A stretch of DNA of 64,000 nucleotides from JAWLHU01 sp049325315 (GCA_049325315.1 JBMONB010000099.1:19836-83835); one strand, 5' to 3'; positions 42,378-50,772 are shown, counted from the first letter of the stretch. Made by a program: numbers and translations. The notes: generated by a model not told the origin, from the letters alone.

Positions 42378-42995
42378 TTACAGCAGCGCCCCCTTGGTCG
42401 ATGGTACCCCGGTCACCCGGGGGTCCACGGTGGTGGCCTCATACAGCGCCCGGGCGAACGCCTTGAAGAGCCCCTCAATCATGTGGTGGGTGTTCTGCCC
42501 GTAGTGCACCTTCAGGTGCAGCGTGATTCCGGCGTTGAACGCCAGCGCCCGGAAGAACTCCTCCACCAGTTCGGTGTCGAACTCCCCCACCTTCTGCCGG
42601 GGGAACTCGGCGTCGAAGACCAGGAAGGGGCGCCCGCTCACGTCGATCGCGGCGAAGGCGAGCGTCTCATCGAAGGGGATGAAGGCGGAGCCGTAGCGCC
42701 GGATTCCCCTGGCCTGGCCCAGCGCCTGGCGCAGCGCCTGCCCCAGGGCGATGCCGGTGTCCTCCACCGTGTGGTGAAAGTCGATGGCAATGTCGCCCAC
42801 CGTCTTGACCGTCAGGTCATTCAGCCCGTGCCGGGCCACCTGGTCCAGCATGTGGTCAAAGAAGGGGACCCCAGTCTCGATCTGCCCCTGCCCGGTGCCG
42901 TCCAGGTTCCAGGCGACGGCGATGTCGGTCTCCCGGGTGGTGCGGCGGACGCTTCCCGCCCGGACCCCGACCGTCTCTGCACCCTTGTCGCTCAT
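42378..42995 (-). CDS. hisB: Imidazoleglycerol-phosphate dehydratase
   Basis: A 205-residue monofunctional HisB (no phosphatase domain). Two Mn-binding His motifs are clear: GVPFFDHMLDQVARHG with VGDIAIDFHHTVEDTGI, and LHLKVHYGQNTHHMIEGLFKA (shown as overlapping parts of one stretch), the internal-repeat signature of the family. Histidinol phosphatase must be encoded elsewhere. ATG 42995 lies 3 bases after the hisD stop codon. Confidence 0.96.
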   Translation of the reverse strand: MSDKGAETVGVRAGSVRRTTRETDIAVAWNLDGTGQGQIETGVPFFDHMLDQVARHGLNDLTVKTVGDIAIDFHHTVEDTGIALGQALRQALGQARGIRRYGSAFIPFDETLAFAAIDVSGRPFLVFDAEFPRQKVGEFDTELVEEFFRALAFNAGITLHLKVHYGQNTHHMIEGLFKAFARALYEATTVDPRVTGVPSTKGALL

Positions 42996-42998
42996 CGA

Positions 42999-44288
42999 CT
43001 AGCTCCCCCTTTGCTCCAGCCGGACCTGCATGGAGCCAGCGTGCGCCTCCAACTGCTCGGTCATGGCCAGCTTGATCGCCTTTGGCGCCTGGGCCAGGAA
43101 GGCCTGCTCGCTGTAACAGACCACGGCGGACCGCTTAATGAACGTCTCTACGTTGACCGGGCTGGCATAGCGGGCTGTCCCCTCGGTGGGGATCACGTTC
43201 GACGGCCCGGCGATGTAGTCGCCGATCGGCTCCGGCGTCCACTTGCCCATAAAGATCGAACCCGCATGCCGGATCAGCGGCAGCAGCGCCCAGGGCTCCG
43301 CCACCTCCAGCTCCAGGTGCTCCGGCCCGATGGCGTTGACCACCTCGGCCGCCTCCGCAAGATTCGACACAGCGATAGCTGCGCCCAGTTGGGCCAGCGA
43401 CTTGCGAATCGTCTCCGCCCGGGGCAGCCGGGCCGCCTGCCGCTCCATCTCCGCCCCAATGGCCGCCACCCGCTCCGGCCCGCCGGTAGTCACCAGGATC
43501 ACCATGCCGTCGGGGTGCTCCGCCTGCGAGAGCAGGTCGGCGGCGATCCAGGAGAGGTTAGCGGTTCCGTCGTCCACCGCCAGCACCTCGGTGGGCCCGG
43601 CCAGCATGTCGATCCCGACAGGGCCGAAGACCAGCTTCTTGGCGAGGGTGACATAGTAGTTGCCCGGCCCGGCGATCTTGTCGACCCGGGGAACGGTCGC
43701 TGTGCCGTAGGCCATGGCGGCCACCGCCTGGGCCCCGCCCACCTTGTAGACCGACTTCACTCCGCAGGCCCGGGCCGCCACCAGCATGTGTGGGTCAATC
43801 TTGCCCGAGGCCGACGGAGGGGTGCAGAGAATCACCTCACGAACCCCTGCCACCACGGCCGGAATCACCGTCATCAACAGGCAGGAGAAGAGGGGCGCCG
43901 ACCCGCCCGGCACATAGATGCCCGCACGGTCCACTGCGCTCACCTGCTGCCCCAGAATCGAGCCGTCGGGCCGGGTCATGAACCAGGAGTTCGGCACCTG
44001 CCGCAGGTGGAACTCGGTAATGTTGTCGATTGCGACCTGAAGCGCGGCGCGAAATTCGACATCCACCGCCCCTTCGGCCTCGACAAACTCCGCCTCGCTT
44101 ACCTGCAGCCCTGTCGACCGCAGATCGACCTTGTCGAATCGCGCTGTCAGTTCAAAGAGCGCCTCGTCGCCCTGCTGCCGGACCTGCTCCAGAATCACCC
44201 GGACCCGGTTTTCGATCTCGGGGTAGAAGGCGGTTCGGCGCTTGTTCAGGAAGCCGAGGAACTCATCGGAACGCCAAAGCTTGAGCAT
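42999..44288 (-). CDS. hisD: Histidinol dehydrogenase
   Basis: A 429-residue zinc enzyme oxidising histidinol to histidine in two NAD steps. YVPGGSAPLFS, KVGGAQAVAAMAYGT, IAGPGNYYVTLAKK and the zinc/base region DLLSQAEHPDG with GPEHLEL are visible. ATG 44288 has AGGAGG 7 bases upstream and gives the family length; a longer open frame to the right would not fit. First gene of the hisD-C transcript; upstream lies an opposite-strand gene that separates it from hisG. Confidence 0.96.
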   Translation of the reverse strand: MLKLWRSDEFLGFLNKRRTAFYPEIENRVRVILEQVRQQGDEALFELTARFDKVDLRSTGLQVSEAEFVEAEGAVDVEFRAALQVAIDNITEFHLRQVPNSWFMTRPDGSILGQQVSAVDRAGIYVPGGSAPLFSCLLMTVIPAVVAGVREVILCTPPSASGKIDPHMLVAARACGVKSVYKVGGAQAVAAMAYGTATVPRVDKIAGPGNYYVTLAKKLVFGPVGIDMLAGPTEVLAVDDGTANLSWIAADLLSQAEHPDGMVILVTTGGPERVAAIGAEMERQAARLPRAETIRKSLAQLGAAIAVSNLAEAAEVVNAIGPEHLELEVAEPWALLPLIRHAGSIFMGKWTPEPIGDYIAGPSNVIPTEGTARYASPVNVETFIKRSAVVCYSEQAFLAQAPKAIKLAMTEQLEAHAGSMQVRLEQRGS

Positions 44289-44359
44289 GCTGATTCCTCC
44301 TGGAGGCGCCGGGCCGGCCATGGCGATTTCTGCCAGTGGGAGCCCGATCTCACCCGTTA

Positions 44360-44368
44360 CATAGACTA
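44360..44368 (+). promoter_or_regulatory. Possible sporulation-type -10 box
   Basis: CATAGACTA fits the CATANNNTA -10 pattern of mother-cell sigma factors (sigma-E/K), 33 bases before the Pro/Gln-rich gene. I do not see the expected -35 element, so this is weak. Confidence 0.25.
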
Positions 44369-44401
44369 ATAGGGAGCGCATTCTGTAAAGGAGGCAGGTC
44401 G

Positions 44402-44941
44402 ATGGTCTTTCGTCTTCCCCCGTCGATGCCGCCGTGGCCGGGAGCGATGCCGGGCACGGATGCGGCGCGGCAGGCCTCCGGCAGCAGCCAGGGGGCAAGC
44501 CCTGCACAGAACCACCCGGTGAACGGTCAGCAGGCGCTCTACCTGTTGGCCCTCATGGCGCAGTTGGCGCAGGCCGCCCAGCAGCCCCAGCCGCAGGGCC
44601 AGCAGGCCCAGCAGACCCAGCAGCCGGGACCGGGCCAGACCCAGGCCGTGCAGCAGAACCAGCCGGCCCAATCGACCCAATACGTCCCCCCGGTCCAACC
44701 GGTCCAGTGGCCGCAGCCGCTCCAGCCGAACAGCCCGCAGGCCCAGACCGGTCCTCAGGCGGGCCCGCAGTCTGCCCCCGCTGCCCCACCAGTGCCGGCG
44801 GTAGGCCCCGTGGAGGTGCCCTCCCTGCCCCTTGGCACCCGGGAGCGCTCCTACTGGTTCGGCACCGGCTTTCCCACCGGACCCACCAACTCCCTCAGTC
44901 GCTGGACCAGGGGGCCGATGCGCTCCGCCTGGAGGCGGTAA
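44402..44941 (+). CDS. Pro/Gln-rich low-complexity protein inserted in the his cluster
   Basis: A 179-residue protein with no recognised domain. After MVFRLPPSMPPWPGAM, residues about 40-130 are dominated by Gln, Pro and Ala (QQPQPQGQQAQQTQQPG type runs), and it ends in a short basic tail. No signal peptide. ATG 44402 has a textbook AAAGGAGG 7 bases upstream, which argues strongly that it is real. Its last 91 bases overlap the 3' end of hisG on the other strand. A similar Pro/Gln-rich protein is encoded at 54769; such composition occurs in spore coat proteins, which is an inference here. Confidence 0.7.
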   Translation: MVFRLPPSMPPWPGAMPGTDAARQASGSSQGASPAQNHPVNGQQALYLLALMAQLAQAAQQPQPQGQQAQQTQQPGPGQTQAVQQNQPAQSTQYVPPVQPVQWPQPLQPNSPQAQTGPQAGPQSAPAAPPVPAVGPVEVPSLPLGTRERSYWFGTGFPTGPTNSLSRWTRGPMRSAWRR

Positions 44942-45519
44942 GAGGCCCGGTTCGCAATCAGCCGCATCGATGAGGTCCATAGATCCTCAATGACCACCAG
45001 ATTATTCTCTTTCAGCGTCCGCCCCGTCTCGGTGATATCGACAATCATGTCCGCCAACCCCACCTTCGGGGCGACCTCAATCGATCCGTGCAAGTAGATC
45101 GTCTCCACCTGAATCCCCCTGCTGCTGAAGAACGCCTCCGTCATCCGGGGGTACTTGGTCGCTACCCGCCGCGACGATGTGCCGTCGAGCAGTACGCGAG
45201 GGTCGCTCGATGCCGGGGCCGCCAGGACAAACGAGCAGAGGCTGTAGCCCAGGTCAAGGAGTTCGTAGACCTTCGGCTCGCCCTCCAGCAAGACGTTCTT
45301 GCCCACAATGCCCAGGTCGGCGGCCCCGTACTCTACATAGGTGGGCACATCTGAATCCCGGGCGACAATAAACCGGGTGCGCAGCGATGGACATTCGATC
45401 AGGAGGCTGCGTGTCTCCTCATCCTCCAGTTCCGGCCCCGCCACGCCCGCCGCCCGCAACAGCCGGACCGTCTCGCTGTAAGGCCTTCCCTTGGGCAGTG
45501 CGATGGTCAGAAACTCCAT
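44851..45519 (-). CDS. hisG: ATP phosphoribosyltransferase, short form
   Basis: A 222-residue HisG of the short (HisG-S) type, catalysing the first step of histidine synthesis and lacking the C-terminal allosteric domain, so it needs HisZ, which is encoded just upstream. Motifs: LTIALPKGRPYSETVRLL, YGAADLGIVGKNVLLE and the PRPP loop ADMIVDITETGRTLKENNL. ATG 45519 has AAAGGAG 9 bases upstream. Its 3' end runs 91 bases into the Pro/Gln-rich gene on the other strand. Confidence 0.95.
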   Translation of the reverse strand: MEFLTIALPKGRPYSETVRLLRAAGVAGPELEDEETRSLLIECPSLRTRFIVARDSDVPTYVEYGAADLGIVGKNVLLEGEPKVYELLDLGYSLCSFVLAAPASSDPRVLLDGTSSRRVATKYPRMTEAFFSSRGIQVETIYLHGSIEVAPKVGLADMIVDITETGRTLKENNLVVIEDLWTSSMRLIANRASYRLQAERIGPLVQRLRELVGPVGKPVPNQ

Positions 45520-45578
45520 GTGTAAATACTCCTTTACCAAAGGGATGGGGGCCGCTCCAGCAGCCGGCCCCGACCTGG

Positions 45579-46829
45579 TCAGTGGATAGAGGTGAAGCCC
45601 GCTGCACGGCTCCGCTGAATCGCCGGTTCGCTCAGTTCGGAGCCGTCGGGCGAGAGAATCCGCTCCGCCCCGCGGCACCGGGCGTAGGCCACCAGGTCAG
45701 CCCCGCTCCGGCCCAGGAGATCGACCTCGACAGAGAGCCCCTGCTGCCGCAGTTGCCGGGCCCGGGCCATCGCCTCGACCTCCCGTCCCGGCGGGCACTC
45801 CACCAGCACGTCCAGCCCGCTCTCCTCCTCCTGTCCCCCCTGCCGCTCCATGGCGGCCAGCAGCCGGTCCATCTCCAGGGCGAAGCCCGTGGCCGGGGCG
45901 TCGCCGCCGAAATCAGCCAGCAGGTTGTCGTAGCGGCCGCCGCCCATCACGGGCGAACCGACCCCGGGGGCGTATCCCTCGAAGACGACACCGGTATAAT
46001 AGCCCAGGGAGCGCACCAGCCCGAGGTCCAGGGCGACCTGGTCGGCAACCCCGAAGGCCGACAGGAACTCCAGAATCGTGCCCAGCCGCTCCAGCGCCCG
46101 GGCCACCCGCCCGTTACCTACCCCGGCAAACCGAGCAAGCGCTTGCTTGTAATCCCCGTGGAAGTGGGCCATGGCCAGAAGCAGCTCTGCCTTCTCCGGC
46201 GCCAGCCGGGCGCCCTTCACGCCCTTCTCGAAGGCGACCAGGTCCCGGGCGACCATCGCCTCCTTCAGCTCCTCCTCCACCTCCGGGGTGACGCCGGCCT
46301 CCACAAAGAGCCCCTCGACAAATTCTGCATGCCCCAGGCCGACCTTGATCCCATCCAGCCCGGTGGCCGCCAGGGCGGCGCAGGCCAGGGCGATAACCTC
46401 GGCGTCGGCTGCGCCCGAGTCGGTGCCGATCAACTCAATGCCCGCCTGCCAGATCTCGCTGGCGCTGCCCGCCTTCCGGTCGCGGTGCCGGTAGACAGGC
46501 GCGAAGTACGACAGCCGCAGCGGGAGGCTCTCCCCCGCCATCTTGGTGGCAGCAAGCCGGGCGATGGGGGTTGTCATATCGGGCCGCAGCGCCAAGGTCC
46601 GTCCCTTGCGGTCGAAGAACTGGTAAAGGTCCTCTCGCCGCCCCAGCGTCCCCGCCCCGGCGGTCACCGTCTCCAGGTACTCAAAGCCGGGGGTGACCAC
46701 CTCCCGGTAGCCCCAGGAGCGGAAGACCTCCTCCAGCTGCCCGGAGAGCCGGCGGATGCGGGCGGCCTCCCGGGGAAGCCGGTCGCGCACCCCCTCGGGA
46801 ATCTGGGTGCGGATGACGGGCGTGCTCAT
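45579..46829 (-). CDS. hisZ: ATP phosphoribosyltransferase regulatory subunit
   Basis: A 416-residue HisRS-like protein that forms the hetero-octamer with short HisG and mediates histidine feedback. Class II synthetase-like motifs remain (PEGVRDRLPREAARIR, LRPDMTTPIARLA, VMGGGRYDNLLADFGG). Assignment as HisZ rather than histidyl-tRNA synthetase follows from position directly before a short hisG and from the shortened C-terminus. ATG 46829 is set by GGAGGG 7 bases upstream. First gene of the his cluster, with a promoter at 46884-46912. Confidence 0.92.
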   Translation of the reverse strand: MSTPVIRTQIPEGVRDRLPREAARIRRLSGQLEEVFRSWGYREVVTPGFEYLETVTAGAGTLGRREDLYQFFDRKGRTLALRPDMTTPIARLAATKMAGESLPLRLSYFAPVYRHRDRKAGSASEIWQAGIELIGTDSGAADAEVIALACAALAATGLDGIKVGLGHAEFVEGLFVEAGVTPEVEEELKEAMVARDLVAFEKGVKGARLAPEKAELLLAMAHFHGDYKQALARFAGVGNGRVARALERLGTILEFLSAFGVADQVALDLGLVRSLGYYTGVVFEGYAPGVGSPVMGGGRYDNLLADFGGDAPATGFALEMDRLLAAMERQGGQEEESGLDVLVECPPGREVEAMARARQLRQQGLSVEVDLLGRSGADLVAYARCRGAERILSPDGSELSEPAIQRSRAAGFTSIH

Positions 46830-46883
46830 CAGCGGTCCCTCCAATAATGCTTTATCACGGTGAAGTGTTAAACGGATAAACGG

Positions 46884-46912
46884 AGTCTACCATAAGAACC
46901 CTTTGCGGTCAA
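46884..46912 (-). promoter_or_regulatory. Sigma-A promoter of hisZG
   Basis: On the minus strand TTGACC, a 17-base spacer, then TAGACT, giving a leader of about 50 bases. The leader is too short for a T-box or histidine attenuator. Confidence 0.6.
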
Positions 46913-46928
46913 TACTCGCGCGAAAAAT

Positions 46929-46952
46929 CCCCGACCAGCAAACTGGCCGGGG
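46929..46952 (-). terminator. Terminator of the RRM protein gene
   Basis: A 10-base-pair stem (CCCCGxCCAG / CTGGxCGGGG, one mismatch) followed on the minus strand by ATTTTT. Confidence 0.85.
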
Positions 46953-46969
46953 CTTCTGCCAGGCCCGGA

Positions 46970-47239
46970 CTACATATCGCGTCCGGCGGCCTGGCGGGAC
47001 TGCGCCTCGTTGACGGTCAGCGGACGGCCGCCGTACTCGTAGTTGTGAAGCTCGGCGATCGCCTTCTTAGCGGCCTCCTCCTCTGCCATATCCACGAATC
47101 CGAAGCCACGGGAACGACCCGTCTCCCGGTCGGTGATGATGCGGCTGTTCTCCACCGCTCCGTAGGGCTCAAAGAGAGCCCGCAGATCCTCAGCCGTGGT
47201 GCGCCAGGGCAGATTTCCAACGTAGATGCTGAAAGCCAC
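46970..47239 (-). CDS. Single-RRM RNA-binding protein
   Basis: An 89-residue protein made of one RNA recognition motif: RNP2 SIYVGNLPW at the start, RNP1 SRGFGFVDM in the middle and a short tail. Such single-RRM proteins occur in bacteria (notably cyanobacteria) and bind RNA, often in cold or stress response; its targets here are unknown. GTG 47239 has GAGGAGGAGG 9 bases upstream, which decides the start over a longer open frame. Followed by its own terminator. Confidence 0.88.
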   Translation of the reverse strand: MAFSIYVGNLPWRTTAEDLRALFEPYGAVENSRIITDRETGRSRGFGFVDMAEEEAAKKAIAELHNYEYGGRPLTVNEAQSRQAAGRDM

Positions 47240-47372
47240 GATCCCTTGCCTCCTCCTCTGGAGTGCGTTTACCGGGGCCGGCAGCGCACTCATGTGACGG
47301 TTAGGATCATTGTGCGCAGGGCGGGCAGGTTCGCACCCGTCCTAAATTCTGGGGTCGATGGTACCGGCCCCG

Positions 47373-47636
47373 CTACCGGCCGTTCCGGTGGAAGCCTCTG
47401 GCAGCAGGACCGGTCGGCTCCGCCGGGAAGTCCATCGCGGGATCTGCCTCGACCTTGCCCTCCCGGTCGAAGGCGTTCACGCGGTAGTCTGCAGAGGCGT
47501 CGGATTCGAGGTTCACGCTGGTATCGGCGGAGAAATCCGCCTCGTAGTTGGCGTCGAACTCGGCCGGACCCATATCTTCGACCCCTGGTGGGGCCAGATC
47601 GAGCCCGCCGTACCGCCGCCGGTCCGGATGCGTCAC
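47373..47636 (-). CDS. Small acidic protein, unknown
   Basis: An 87-residue hydrophilic protein, strongly acidic in the middle (MGPAEFDANYEADFSADTS, LESDASADY), with no helix-forming hydrophobic stretch and no recognised domain; it is probably disordered. GTG 47636 has GAGGAGG 7 bases upstream, the main evidence that it is translated. It lies between the RRM gene and another small gene, all on the same strand. Confidence 0.55.
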   Translation of the reverse strand: MTHPDRRRYGGLDLAPPGVEDMGPAEFDANYEADFSADTSVNLESDASADYRVNAFDREGKVEADPAMDFPAEPTGPAARGFHRNGR

Positions 47637-47678
47637 GGTATCGCCTCCTCTTCGCTCGCCCGCCCCGAGAAATGCAAA

Positions 47679-47723
47679 GGCGATCGGGGCCGGGCACGCT
47701 TAGTATGCCCAGGTCCGATCGCC
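47679..47723 (-). terminator. Terminator after the 69-residue protein gene
   Basis: Stem GGCGATCGG / CCGATCGCC enclosing a second small hairpin (GGGCA/TGCCC), followed on the minus strand by TTTGC. Confidence 0.6.
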
Positions 47724-47765
47724 CTTTGAGCCTCGCAGCGGAACTATGTCACATGGCCACCTGCT

Positions 47766-47975
47766 CTAACGTTGTGTAGCGCTCACCTGTATGACGGCGC
47801 TGGTCAGCGGAATATGCTGTTCGATGCCGCCACCGTTCAGCGGGGTCAGAACGAGAATCGGCTGACTCTCGCAGCGGTAGATACCGGCCAACAGGCCAAC
47901 ATACTCCTCGCCGCCGGCTCGCACCCGTATCTCCTTGCCAACACAGCGATCTAATGGTGTATAGGCTGTAAACAT
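47766..47975 (-). CDS. Small beta-barrel-like protein, unknown
   Basis: A 69-residue protein. The sequence DRCVGKEIRVRAGGEEYVGL followed by LAGIYRCES and PILVLTPLNGG has the strand pattern of an Sm-like or other small beta barrel, but I cannot assign a family. ATG 47975 is preferred over the ATG two codons earlier because AAGGGGGA then sits 6 bases upstream. It is transcribed away from the antiporter gene, with its own terminator. Confidence 0.6.
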   Translation of the reverse strand: MFTAYTPLDRCVGKEIRVRAGGEEYVGLLAGIYRCESQPILVLTPLNGGGIEQHIPLTSAVIQVSATQR

Positions 47976-48049
47976 CGGCATTCCCCCTTCTCACACCCTA
48001 CAGCAGAAGATTCCACACCAAGAGGCTCTACCCTGCCTGCAAGCGCAGT

Positions 48050-48079
48050 TTGGCGGAACAACTTCATCTATGCTATACT
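48050..48079 (+). promoter_or_regulatory. Sigma-A promoter of the antiporter gene
   Basis: TTGGCG, an 18-base spacer, then TATACT, about 35 bases before the GTG start. Confidence 0.55.
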
Positions 48080-48116
48080 TAACACCTACGTTTTAAAAGG
48101 GGAAAGGAGGGCTCCG

Positions 48117-50024
48117 GTGGAACATCACGGTCCGGCGATCGGCAGCCTGGTCTTTGTGGCGATTTTGGCGTTCGTCGTCCCCCTGCTCCTGAACCGCTTT
48201 AAGAGGATCCGGATCCCTATCGCCGCCGGTGAGATCCTGGCGGGTATCATCGTTGGCAAGAGCGGTCTGGGGCTTGTTCACGCCGATGAGTTGCTCTCTA
48301 TCTTTAACTTCCTGGGCATTGCCGCCCTTATGTTCCTGGCCGGCATGGAGATCGACCTGGGCGCCCTGGTGGGCGGAAGCAGCCGGCCCAAGGGAAGGCC
48401 AGCCTGGTTGGCCCGGCTTCACAACCCGCTGACGATCGGCTTTGTGTTCTTTGGCTTTACGATCTACGGGGCCTATCTGTTCTCCCTGTTCCTCCAGGAG
48501 CGGGGTCTGGTGAGCGAGCCGCTCTTCCTTACCCTTATTGTCACCACCAACGGCCTCTCTATTATTATGCCCGTCCTGAAGGATCGGGGACTGCTGAGTC
48601 AGCCGTTCGGACAGGCGCTCTTCTCCACCGCGGTGGTGGCCGACTTCGTGCCCATGCTGGGCTTGTCGGTGCTGGCCGCCATGAAGGTGAAGGGCTCGGC
48701 GGTGGAGTCGCTCTGGATCTTCGCCCTTATGGCCGCCGGCGCCCTGGTCTACGCAGGCGCCCGCTGGCTCCGGCGCTTCGACCTGCTTGACGGCCTGACC
48801 GGCGGTACGGCGCAGATCACCGTGCGTGCCGCCTTCGCCCTCATGATGGTCTTTCTCGCCCTTGCCCAGTCGATCGGGGTCGAAGCGATTCTGGGCGCCT
48901 TTGTCGCCGGCCTGCTGCTCTCCATTCTGGCGGGGCACCACCGGGAGGAGATCACCCACAAGCTGGACGCCCTTGGTTTTGGCTTTCTGATTCCCGTCTT
49001 CTTCGTCATGGTTGGCGTCGAGTTTGACCTGCGGGCGCTGCTGGCCGACCCGGCCGCCCTTACCCTGGTGCCTGTGCTGCTGGGGGGCACCCTGCTGGTG
49101 AAGGGAGTCCCTGGGCTCGCCCTGTGGATCTGGCACCCGTTCCGCCGGACGGTCGCCGGTATGGTGCTCCTGACCACCCAGATGTCGGTCACGATCGCCG
49201 CCTCGGCCATCGCCCACAAGGTGGGGGCGTATGGCTCCTCGACCCACGCTGCGGTCGTCCTGGTGGCGATTCTGACGGCGATCATGGGTCCGGTGGTCTT
49301 CAACCGGATCCTCGGTGAGGAGAGTGAGTCTGAGCCGAAGCGCGAGGGCGTGATCCTGGCCGGCATGAACCGGCACTCCCTGCACCTCGGCCGGCGGCTG
49401 ATGGCTCACGGGCTGACCGTGGCCGCCATCGACCAGCACGAGGACCGGGTCAAGGAGTTCCACGAGGCCGGCATTGCCGCCCTCCAGGGCGACCCCACCA
49501 CCGAGGCAGGGCTGAAGCTGGCCGGGGCTGGCCAGGCCCACTCCCTGGTGGCAATCACCGGCGACGAGCAGTCGAACCTGGCCGCAGCCAAATTGGGCAA
49601 GGAACGGTTCGGTATTCCACGGGCGATCCTCTTCACCACGACGCCCCAGACCCTCGAAGAGGCCGAAAACCTTCAGTTGGAGGCGGTCAACCCCGACCTG
49701 GCCTCCGTGATGCTGGTGGAGAACCTGCTGGCCAACCCGGCGGCCACCGCCCTGCTCACCGGCCACAACCAGGATGTGCAGATCCAGGACTTCCTGCTGG
49801 CAGCCGGCCCCCTGTGCGGCGAGCCGCTGCGCCGGGCGAAGCTCCCCTCCCGGGTGCTGGTCGTGTCGATTCAGCGGGGGGAGGAGAAACTGGTTCCCGA
49901 CGGCAACACGGTCCTTCAGGCCGGCGATATCCTGACGGTGGTCGGGCCGCCCGAGGCCTGGGAACCCATGCGCAACCTGGTTATCGGACGTCACATTGGC
50001 ACCGACCTGCTGGCCGGCGGCTAG
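48117..50024 (+). CDS. CPA2-family cation:proton antiporter with RCK/TrkA domains (KefB-like)
   Basis: A 635-residue membrane protein. About 12 helices (1-400) form the Na/H-exchanger domain, with the GEILAGIIVGKSGLGL and VEAILGAFVAGLLLS motifs of CPA2 transporters. A Rossmann-like RCK_N domain (about 410-540) and a TrkA_C domain (about 555-635, GPLCGEPLRRAKLPSRVLVV) follow. The dinucleotide loop, usually GxGxxG, reads AGMNRHSLHLG, so nucleotide binding may be altered. GTG 48117 has GGAAAGGAGGG upstream. Potassium or sodium efflux for pH and turgor control is likely; the ion is not determinable. Confidence 0.9.
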   Translation: MEHHGPAIGSLVFVAILAFVVPLLLNRFKRIRIPIAAGEILAGIIVGKSGLGLVHADELLSIFNFLGIAALMFLAGMEIDLGALVGGSSRPKGRPAWLARLHNPLTIGFVFFGFTIYGAYLFSLFLQERGLVSEPLFLTLIVTTNGLSIIMPVLKDRGLLSQPFGQALFSTAVVADFVPMLGLSVLAAMKVKGSAVESLWIFALMAAGALVYAGARWLRRFDLLDGLTGGTAQITVRAAFALMMVFLALAQSIGVEAILGAFVAGLLLSILAGHHREEITHKLDALGFGFLIPVFFVMVGVEFDLRALLADPAALTLVPVLLGGTLLVKGVPGLALWIWHPFRRTVAGMVLLTTQMSVTIAASAIAHKVGAYGSSTHAAVVLVAILTAIMGPVVFNRILGEESESEPKREGVILAGMNRHSLHLGRRLMAHGLTVAAIDQHEDRVKEFHEAGIAALQGDPTTEAGLKLAGAGQAHSLVAITGDEQSNLAAAKLGKERFGIPRAILFTTTPQTLEEAENLQLEAVNPDLASVMLVENLLANPAATALLTGHNQDVQIQDFLLAAGPLCGEPLRRAKLPSRVLVVSIQRGEEKLVPDGNTVLQAGDILTVVGPPEAWEPMRNLVIGRHIGTDLLAGG

Positions 50025-50062
50025 TGCGGGCCACCGGGTCACCGTGTCGAAGGAGGTCCCAG

Positions 50063-50350
50063 ATGGAGCAGAGCGAGTTTCGCCCCCGCCCTGCCGGGGA
50101 GCTGGCCATTCTCTCCTACCCGCATCTCCCCAGGGAGTTGGCCGGGTGTCAGGACCACATCTTCCAGCTTCATGAGGCAGAGCCTGTCCGGGTATCGGAG
50201 TGTCAGTCCGGCTACCTGCAGCGGGCCGAGTGCCTGGTCTGCGGCAAGGTCACCTCCCGCATGGACGCCACCTGGTGGACCAAGACGCCGGCCCCTGAGA
50301 CCGTCGCAGCGCGGCGGCGCCACCAGGGAGTCGAGCCAAAGGGAGGCTGA
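50063..50350 (+). CDS. Small soluble protein with Cys pairs, unknown
   Basis: A 95-residue protein, not recognised. The N-terminal ELAILSYPHLPRELAGCQDH and the later SECQSGYLQRAECLVCGKVT contain four Cys (CxxC plus two), a possible small metal site. No signal or membrane helix. ATG 50063 has AAGGAGG 6 bases upstream. It follows the antiporter gene by 38 bases and precedes a membrane protein by 3 bases, so it belongs to that transcript. Confidence 0.6.
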   Translation: MEQSEFRPRPAGELAILSYPHLPRELAGCQDHIFQLHEAEPVRVSECQSGYLQRAECLVCGKVTSRMDATWWTKTPAPETVAARRRHQGVEPKGG

Positions 50351-50353
50351 ACC

Positions 50354-50704
50354 GTGTCACTTGGAATCACCCTAACGATGGTAAGCGGCATTCTTATTGC
50401 CGCACACTTTCTTCGGGCAGGCACGTACCCGTTGGTTCTGATCGGACTCGCCTTTCCATTCCTGCTGTTCTTCAGGAAGCCATGGTTGAATCGAGTCGTC
50501 CAGATCCTCTTGATTCTGGCGACCGCTGAATGGGTCTATACACTGCTTTTGTTGATCGCTCAACGCCAATTGACTGGTCAGCCTTGGACCCGAATGGCCA
50601 TCATCCTTGGCGCCGTGGCTCTCCTCAACCTTGTGTCCGCACTGGCAGTAAATCCAAGGAAACTGGTTCGTCAGGGTGCGGAGGATGGAAAGTCGATTGA
50701 GTAG
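50354..50704 (+). CDS. Four-helix membrane protein, unknown
   Basis: A 116-residue protein with four hydrophobic segments (about 2-20, 23-40, 46-68 and 80-100) and a basic C-terminus. No family recognised. GTG 50354 follows the previous stop by 3 bases with AAGGGAGG upstream. It reads less GC-rich than its neighbours, which may hint at a different origin. Last gene of the antiporter transcript, with a strong terminator 42 bases on. Confidence 0.65.
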   Translation: MSLGITLTMVSGILIAAHFLRAGTYPLVLIGLAFPFLLFFRKPWLNRVVQILLILATAEWVYTLLLLIAQRQLTGQPWTRMAIILGAVALLNLVSALAVNPRKLVRQGAEDGKSIE

Positions 50705-50746
50705 CCTCCAGCTGCAATCCCTACGAGCCGCTATATCACCAGCCTG

Positions 50747-50768
50747 AGCCCTGGCACATGCCAGGGCT
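50747..50768 (+). terminator. Terminator of antiporter operon
   Basis: A 10-base-pair perfect stem (AGCCCTGGCA / TGCCAGGGCT) followed by TTTAT. Confidence 0.85.
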
Positions 50769-50772
50769 TTTA

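Noticed and set aside
45579..46829. Histidyl-tRNA synthetase as an alternative call
   Set aside because: It directly precedes a short hisG that needs HisZ, and the C-terminal anticodon-binding part is reduced.
46830..46969. T-box or attenuator before the his genes
   Set aside because: Only about 50 bases lie between the promoter and hisZ; the hairpin there belongs to the RRM gene's terminator.
48093..50042. Open frame of about 650 codons antisense to the antiporter
   Set aside because: Low-complexity Gln/Arg/Gly product; the plus strand encodes a full CPA2 transporter with promoter and ribosome-binding site.
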